Source of the DNA: Peptoniphilus sp. BV3C26
GTDB lineage: Bacteria > Bacillota > Clostridia > Tissierellales > Peptoniphilaceae
Assembly: GCF_000478985.1 (NCBI RefSeq)
Contig: NZ_AWXB01000028.1
Span: 1 to 38,418 of the forward strand
Length of the DNA: 38,418 nucleotides
Direction: 5' to 3'
Made by a program: the position numbers and the translations under genes. The notes under the pieces are model-generated. The model ran no database searches. It saw only the letters and a list, made by a program, of their open reading frames with translations, and was not told the DNA's origin. This document shows, in pieces, positions 35,723 to 38,418 of the stretch (its first letter is position 1; every line of letters starts with the position of its first letter).

Positions 35723-36613
35723 TTATTGAATTTCTATTTTTTTAAATCCGCTTCCCTGTATCTCCACAGTTTCACAAACTGTTACAAAGGCATGGGGATC
35801 TATAGCCTTTATAAAGTTTTTAATTTTTACCAGTTGTAGGGGTGTTGCTATACAATAGATTAATTTTAATTTTTTGTGTTTATAGGCTCCTTCTGCATCT
35901 ATTAAGGTTACTCCTCTTGAAATTTTATGTTGGATCATGTCTGTTATTTCTTCGTATTTTGAAGAAATTATTAAAATTTGCTTTTGTTTTCCAACGCCTA
36001 AGTGAATTTTATCTACAAGGCTGTAGGCTATAATATAGGCTACAAGGGTATATAAGGCTCTGTCTATGGAAAATATATAAGCTGATGCTCCTATGACCGC
36101 TCCATTTAAGGCAAGAAGGCCTGTTCCTATGTTTATATTGTAGTATTTTTTTGCAATGGCTCCTATAATGTCAAAGCCGCCTGTAGATGTTCCATATCTA
36201 AAGGTGATTCCATTTCCCACTCCTGATAAGATTCCTCCAATTACGCAAGCTAAAAATGGATCTTTTGTAATGGCAAAGTCGTGGGGAAAAATGCCTGTAA
36301 GCACATATACATAAAAGGTTGTAAAAAGTGTAGAAAGAATTGTAAAAAATATAAATTCTTTGCTAAGCATTATTAAACCTATTATTAAAAGGGGCAAATT
36401 CAAAACAAGAACTAAAAGGGAAAGTCTTATTCCCGTTACGGATTCTATAAGTACACTTATTCCGTTTACTCCCCCTGAAATCATGTGATTGGGCCTTAAA
36501 ACCAATACAAATGATATTGTTACAAAAAGACAACCTATTAAAACCGCAAAAAATTTAGAAATAAAAGTTTGCTTGAAAATTTTTTGTTCCAGGGTTTTTA
36601 ATCCCTTATCCAT
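35723..36613 (-). CDS. YitT-family membrane protein
   Basis: 296 residues with five or six membrane segments in the first two thirds (YitT_membrane, DUF161) and a soluble C-terminal DUF2179 domain (about residues 205-290) ending in the VCETVEIQGSGF segment. The signature GVGNGITFRYGTSTGGFDIIGAI is present. The function of this widespread family is not established. I start it at 36613: GGGAGG lies upstream, whereas the ATG at 36625 is part of that ribosome site. It has its own promoter candidate and terminator. Confidence 0.88.
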   Translation of the reverse strand: MDKGLKTLEQKIFKQTFISKFFAVLIGCLFVTISFVLVLRPNHMISGGVNGISVLIESVTGIRLSLLVLVLNLPLLIIGLIMLSKEFIFFTILSTLFTTFYVYVLTGIFPHDFAITKDPFLACVIGGILSGVGNGITFRYGTSTGGFDIIGAIAKKYYNINIGTGLLALNGAVIGASAYIFSIDRALYTLVAYIIAYSLVDKIHLGVGKQKQILIISSKYEEITDMIQHKISRGVTLIDAEGAYKHKKLKLIYCIATPLQLVKIKNFIKAIDPHAFVTVCETVEIQGSGFKKIEIQ

Positions 36614-36625
36614 ATATCCTCCCAT
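36614..36625 (-). promoter_or_regulatory. Ribosome-binding site deciding the YitT-family start
   Basis: The minus strand reads ATGGGAGGATAT then ATG at 36613. The first ATG is embedded in the GGGAGG site, so the second is the credible start. Confidence 0.7.
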
Positions 36626-36668
36626 GTTATCTATAAATTTTTCATTTCATGAAAACTCACGTTTTATT

Positions 36669-36696
36669 ATTTTACCAATATTTAAATTTTCGTCAA
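36669..36696 (-). promoter_or_regulatory. Candidate promoter of the YitT-family gene
   Basis: TTGACG (36691-36696), a 16-base spacer, and TAAAAT (36669-36674) each differ from consensus by one base. It lies between the MscS stop and the yitT-like start. Confidence 0.55.
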
Positions 36697-36705
36697 GAAA
36701 ATATT

Positions 36706-37557
36706 TTAATTTTTTACGGAAACATTGCCCTTGATTTTATGAGCATTGCAAGCTATTTCAATTTCGTTTTTCCTAAATTCCTTTACTATCTCTTCTCTCA
36801 ATTCCGATAGGGTGTCAAAATTTGTATCCACATCCTTGGTCCAAATGGTAGTCCTTAAATTAATCCCATCAAGAGTAAGCTTATTTACATAAACTTTTAC
36901 AAAATCGGACTTTTTGTCATTTCCCAAGGGACTCTTTGGATCTATAACGTTGGGATGGCTTTGAACCAGATTTACAATTATAGCCTTGGCTTTTTCTATA
37001 TCACTTTCAAAAGTAATCATAACATCTAAAAAGCCACCACTTTTTAATTCAATCATATTGGAATTTTCAAGAGTTTCCCTATTCATAACTGCATTTGGTA
37101 TTATAAGCCTTGAATTGGTAAAGGTGCGAATTATTGTATGTCTTAAAGTTATATCTTCAACATAGCCTGTTATGTCGCTGTTTATTAAAGTTATCCTGTC
37201 GCCAACTTCAAAGGGCCTGAATAGAGAAATCATAAAGCCTGCTATTAAATCTTCCAAAGATTTTTGAAAGGCAAAGGCCAAGACTGCAATTATAAGAGAT
37301 GAACTCATAAGTATGCTGCCGGATAATTCCTTAAAGCCCTTAAAATTTGACCCTATTTTAAAGACCATAAAGACAACTATAAGGCCCTTTATAAGGGTGT
37401 TTAAAAATTTGAAACCTATTTTGTTGGTCTTTTTTAATTTTCTAAATAAATAATCTACAATTTTTGTAAGTAAAAAACCTATTATTAAAGTTAAAATTAT
37501 TGAAAGCACCATGAAAATAAGTTTATTTTCTTGTGTTTCTTTGATAATGTTTCCCAT
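36706..37557 (-). CDS. mscS: Small-conductance mechanosensitive channel (MscS family)
   Basis: 283 residues, the MscS size class. Three membrane segments (about 12-32, 52-66 and 79-105) precede the beta domain. The pore-lining third helix and its junction read LAFAFQKSLEDLIAGFMISLFRPFEVGDRI, diagnostic of the family. The alpha-beta cytoplasmic domain follows to the end. It opens under membrane tension and releases solutes on osmotic downshift. A modest AAAGGAAA ribosome site precedes the ATG. It lies between the third repeat tract and yitT. Confidence 0.92.
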   Translation of the reverse strand: MGNIIKETQENKLIFMVLSIILTLIIGFLLTKIVDYLFRKLKKTNKIGFKFLNTLIKGLIVVFMVFKIGSNFKGFKELSGSILMSSSLIIAVLAFAFQKSLEDLIAGFMISLFRPFEVGDRITLINSDITGYVEDITLRHTIIRTFTNSRLIIPNAVMNRETLENSNMIELKSGGFLDVMITFESDIEKAKAIIVNLVQSHPNVIDPKSPLGNDKKSDFVKVYVNKLTLDGINLRTTIWTKDVDTNFDTLSELREEIVKEFRKNEIEIACNAHKIKGNVSVKN

Positions 37558-37677
37558 TTTTATAATTTCCTTTTTATTATAGGTTTAGTTTATAACAGTT
37601 TAGGTTTTTTTACAATTACAAGAGTTATTTACAAGGAATGTAGGAACCAATTTATTTAATATTTAAAACCAATGTAG

Positions 37678-37784
37678 GGACCAATTTTGAAGACCTAACC
37701 CGATTTTTGCAAAAAATCGTGGTAGGTCTCATGCAACTATTTGCCCAAATCTTTGATTTGGTTGCAAATATCTGCTATTGGTCC
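37678..37784 (-). repeat. Nested palindrome variant of the repeat
   Basis: The two arms GGACCAAT (37678-37685) and ATTGGTCC (37777-37784) are separated by about 90 bases that contain further hairpins: an 18-bp stem with two mismatches (37691-37708 with 37712-37729, loop GCA), and CCAAATC-TTT-GATTTGG (37745-37761) framed by ATTTGC/GCAAAT. The AGCAGATATTTGC of the short copies in tract II matches the end of this insert. Confidence 0.7.
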
Positions 37785-37945
37785 AGCGCCGTAAGGCGAA
37801 TTAAATAAAATAAAAAATGAAAAAACAAAAATATAAATAAAATTTCAATTGAAAAAACATAAAAGAAAATGCTTCACGTAGGGCATAAAAAATTTAAAAT
37901 AAATGTTAAATCAAATATTTATTTTTTTCTCCCACACGACACAGG

Positions 37946-38070
37946 CGGACCGGTAAACCGGTCCCTAGAGCTCACAAGGGTCCACATGGGAATGTAGGGT
38001 AATTTTTTGCGTAAAGATTTCAAAAGAGTAGAACTCTGCATATGAATGTAGGGACCAATTTATTGGTCCG
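37946..38070 (-). mobile_element. MITE-like element, copy 3 (125 bp, inverted)
   Basis: It is bounded by CGGACCGGTAAACCGGTCC and GGACCAATTTATTGGTCCG, the same pair of ends as copies 1 and 2 but on the other strand, with the same overall length. Confidence 0.5.
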
Positions 38071-38418
38071 ATCGCCATCAGGCGAATTAAATAAAATAAG
38101 CAATGAAAAAAGGTAAATATAAAATAATAGATCTTTTAAAATTAAAACCAATGTAGGGACCAATTTATTGGTCCGGCGCCGTAAGGCGAATTAAATAAAA
38201 TAAAAAATGAAAAAAGGTAAATATAAAATAATAGATCTTTTAAAATTAAAACCAATGTAGGGACCAATTTATTGGTCCGGCGCCGTTAGGCGAATTAAAC
38301 AAAATAAAAGACTAGAAAACAAAAATTTAAATAAAAAGTAAATTGAAAAAACATAAAAGAAAATGCTTCACGTAGGGCATAAAAAATTTTAAAAATAAAT
38401 GTTAAATCAAATATTTAT

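Larger units (their letters stand above)
37636..38418 (-). repeat. Palindromic repeat tract III (opposite orientation), cut by the window end
   Basis: Same family as tracts I and II but inverted. GGACCAATTTATTGGTCC is at 38052-38069, 38157-38174 and 38261-38278; GGACCGGTAAACCGGTCC at 37947-37964. Each GGACCAAT copy is followed by a CGCC-NNNN-GGCG hairpin. A 104-105 bp unit is tandemly repeated across 38075-38282. A filler of about 70 bases (37850-37920, with ATGCTTCACGTAGGGCAT) recurs at 38342-38418, so another unit begins at the edge. No gene is supported in this stretch. Confidence 0.85.

Noticed and set aside
37558-37620. Promoter of mscS
   Set aside because: TTGTAA and TATAAA are present but only 15 bases apart, and other AT-rich pairings are equally good, so no site is called.

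Overview
The window is AT-rich and is coded almost entirely on the minus strand. It looks like a Gram-positive anaerobic coccus of the Tissierellia (Peptoniphilus, Anaerococcus or Finegoldia type). The genus is inferred from gene content: peptide import and hydrolysis genes, a formate-tetrahydrofolate ligase/cyclodeaminase pair, rubrerythrin, and a sortase-pilus island with LPXTG-like anchors. I see no rRNA, tRNA, CRISPR or phage genes.

Region 1 (36-7740) is for peptide use. An M42 aminopeptidase-like gene heads an operon of a lipoprotein peptide-binding protein, two permeases and two ATPases (dppA-B-C-D-F order). A hairpin terminator separates it from an M20 amidohydrolase that starts at TTG. 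Peptides enter through the ABC importer and are hydrolysed inside the cell. Region 2 (8031-11422) holds fhs-fchA (one-carbon metabolism), a small three-helix membrane protein, and rubrerythrin under a 17-bp perfect palindrome that overlaps its probable -10.

Region 3 (11571-14380) is an ATP-grasp ligase gene between two tracts of a palindrome-rich repeat family. The repeats contain a 122-125 bp MITE-like unit whose ends are themselves palindromes. The ligase resembles amino-acid ligases of peptidoglycan cross-bridge synthesis, so it may prepare the wall acceptor used by the nearby sortases (inference).

Region 4 (14436-35370) is a 21-kb pilus operon read right to left from a near-consensus promoter at 35461-35489. 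It encodes a 4792-residue mosaic surface protein (signal peptide, three MSCRAMM-like regions, ten CnaB/SpaA-type domains, a block of InlB-type repeats, and four copies of a module I cannot name), a major pilin with a YPKN pilin motif, a minor pilin with an 11-proline run, and three class C-type sortases. Hairpins between the giant gene, major pilin, minor pilin and sortases may set subunit ratios.

Region 5 (35723-38418) has a YitT-family membrane protein, an MscS-type channel, and a third repeat tract in the opposite orientation. The pilus operon, ligase tracts, yitT and mscS therefore lie between inverted copies of one repeat family, and the last tract runs off the window end.
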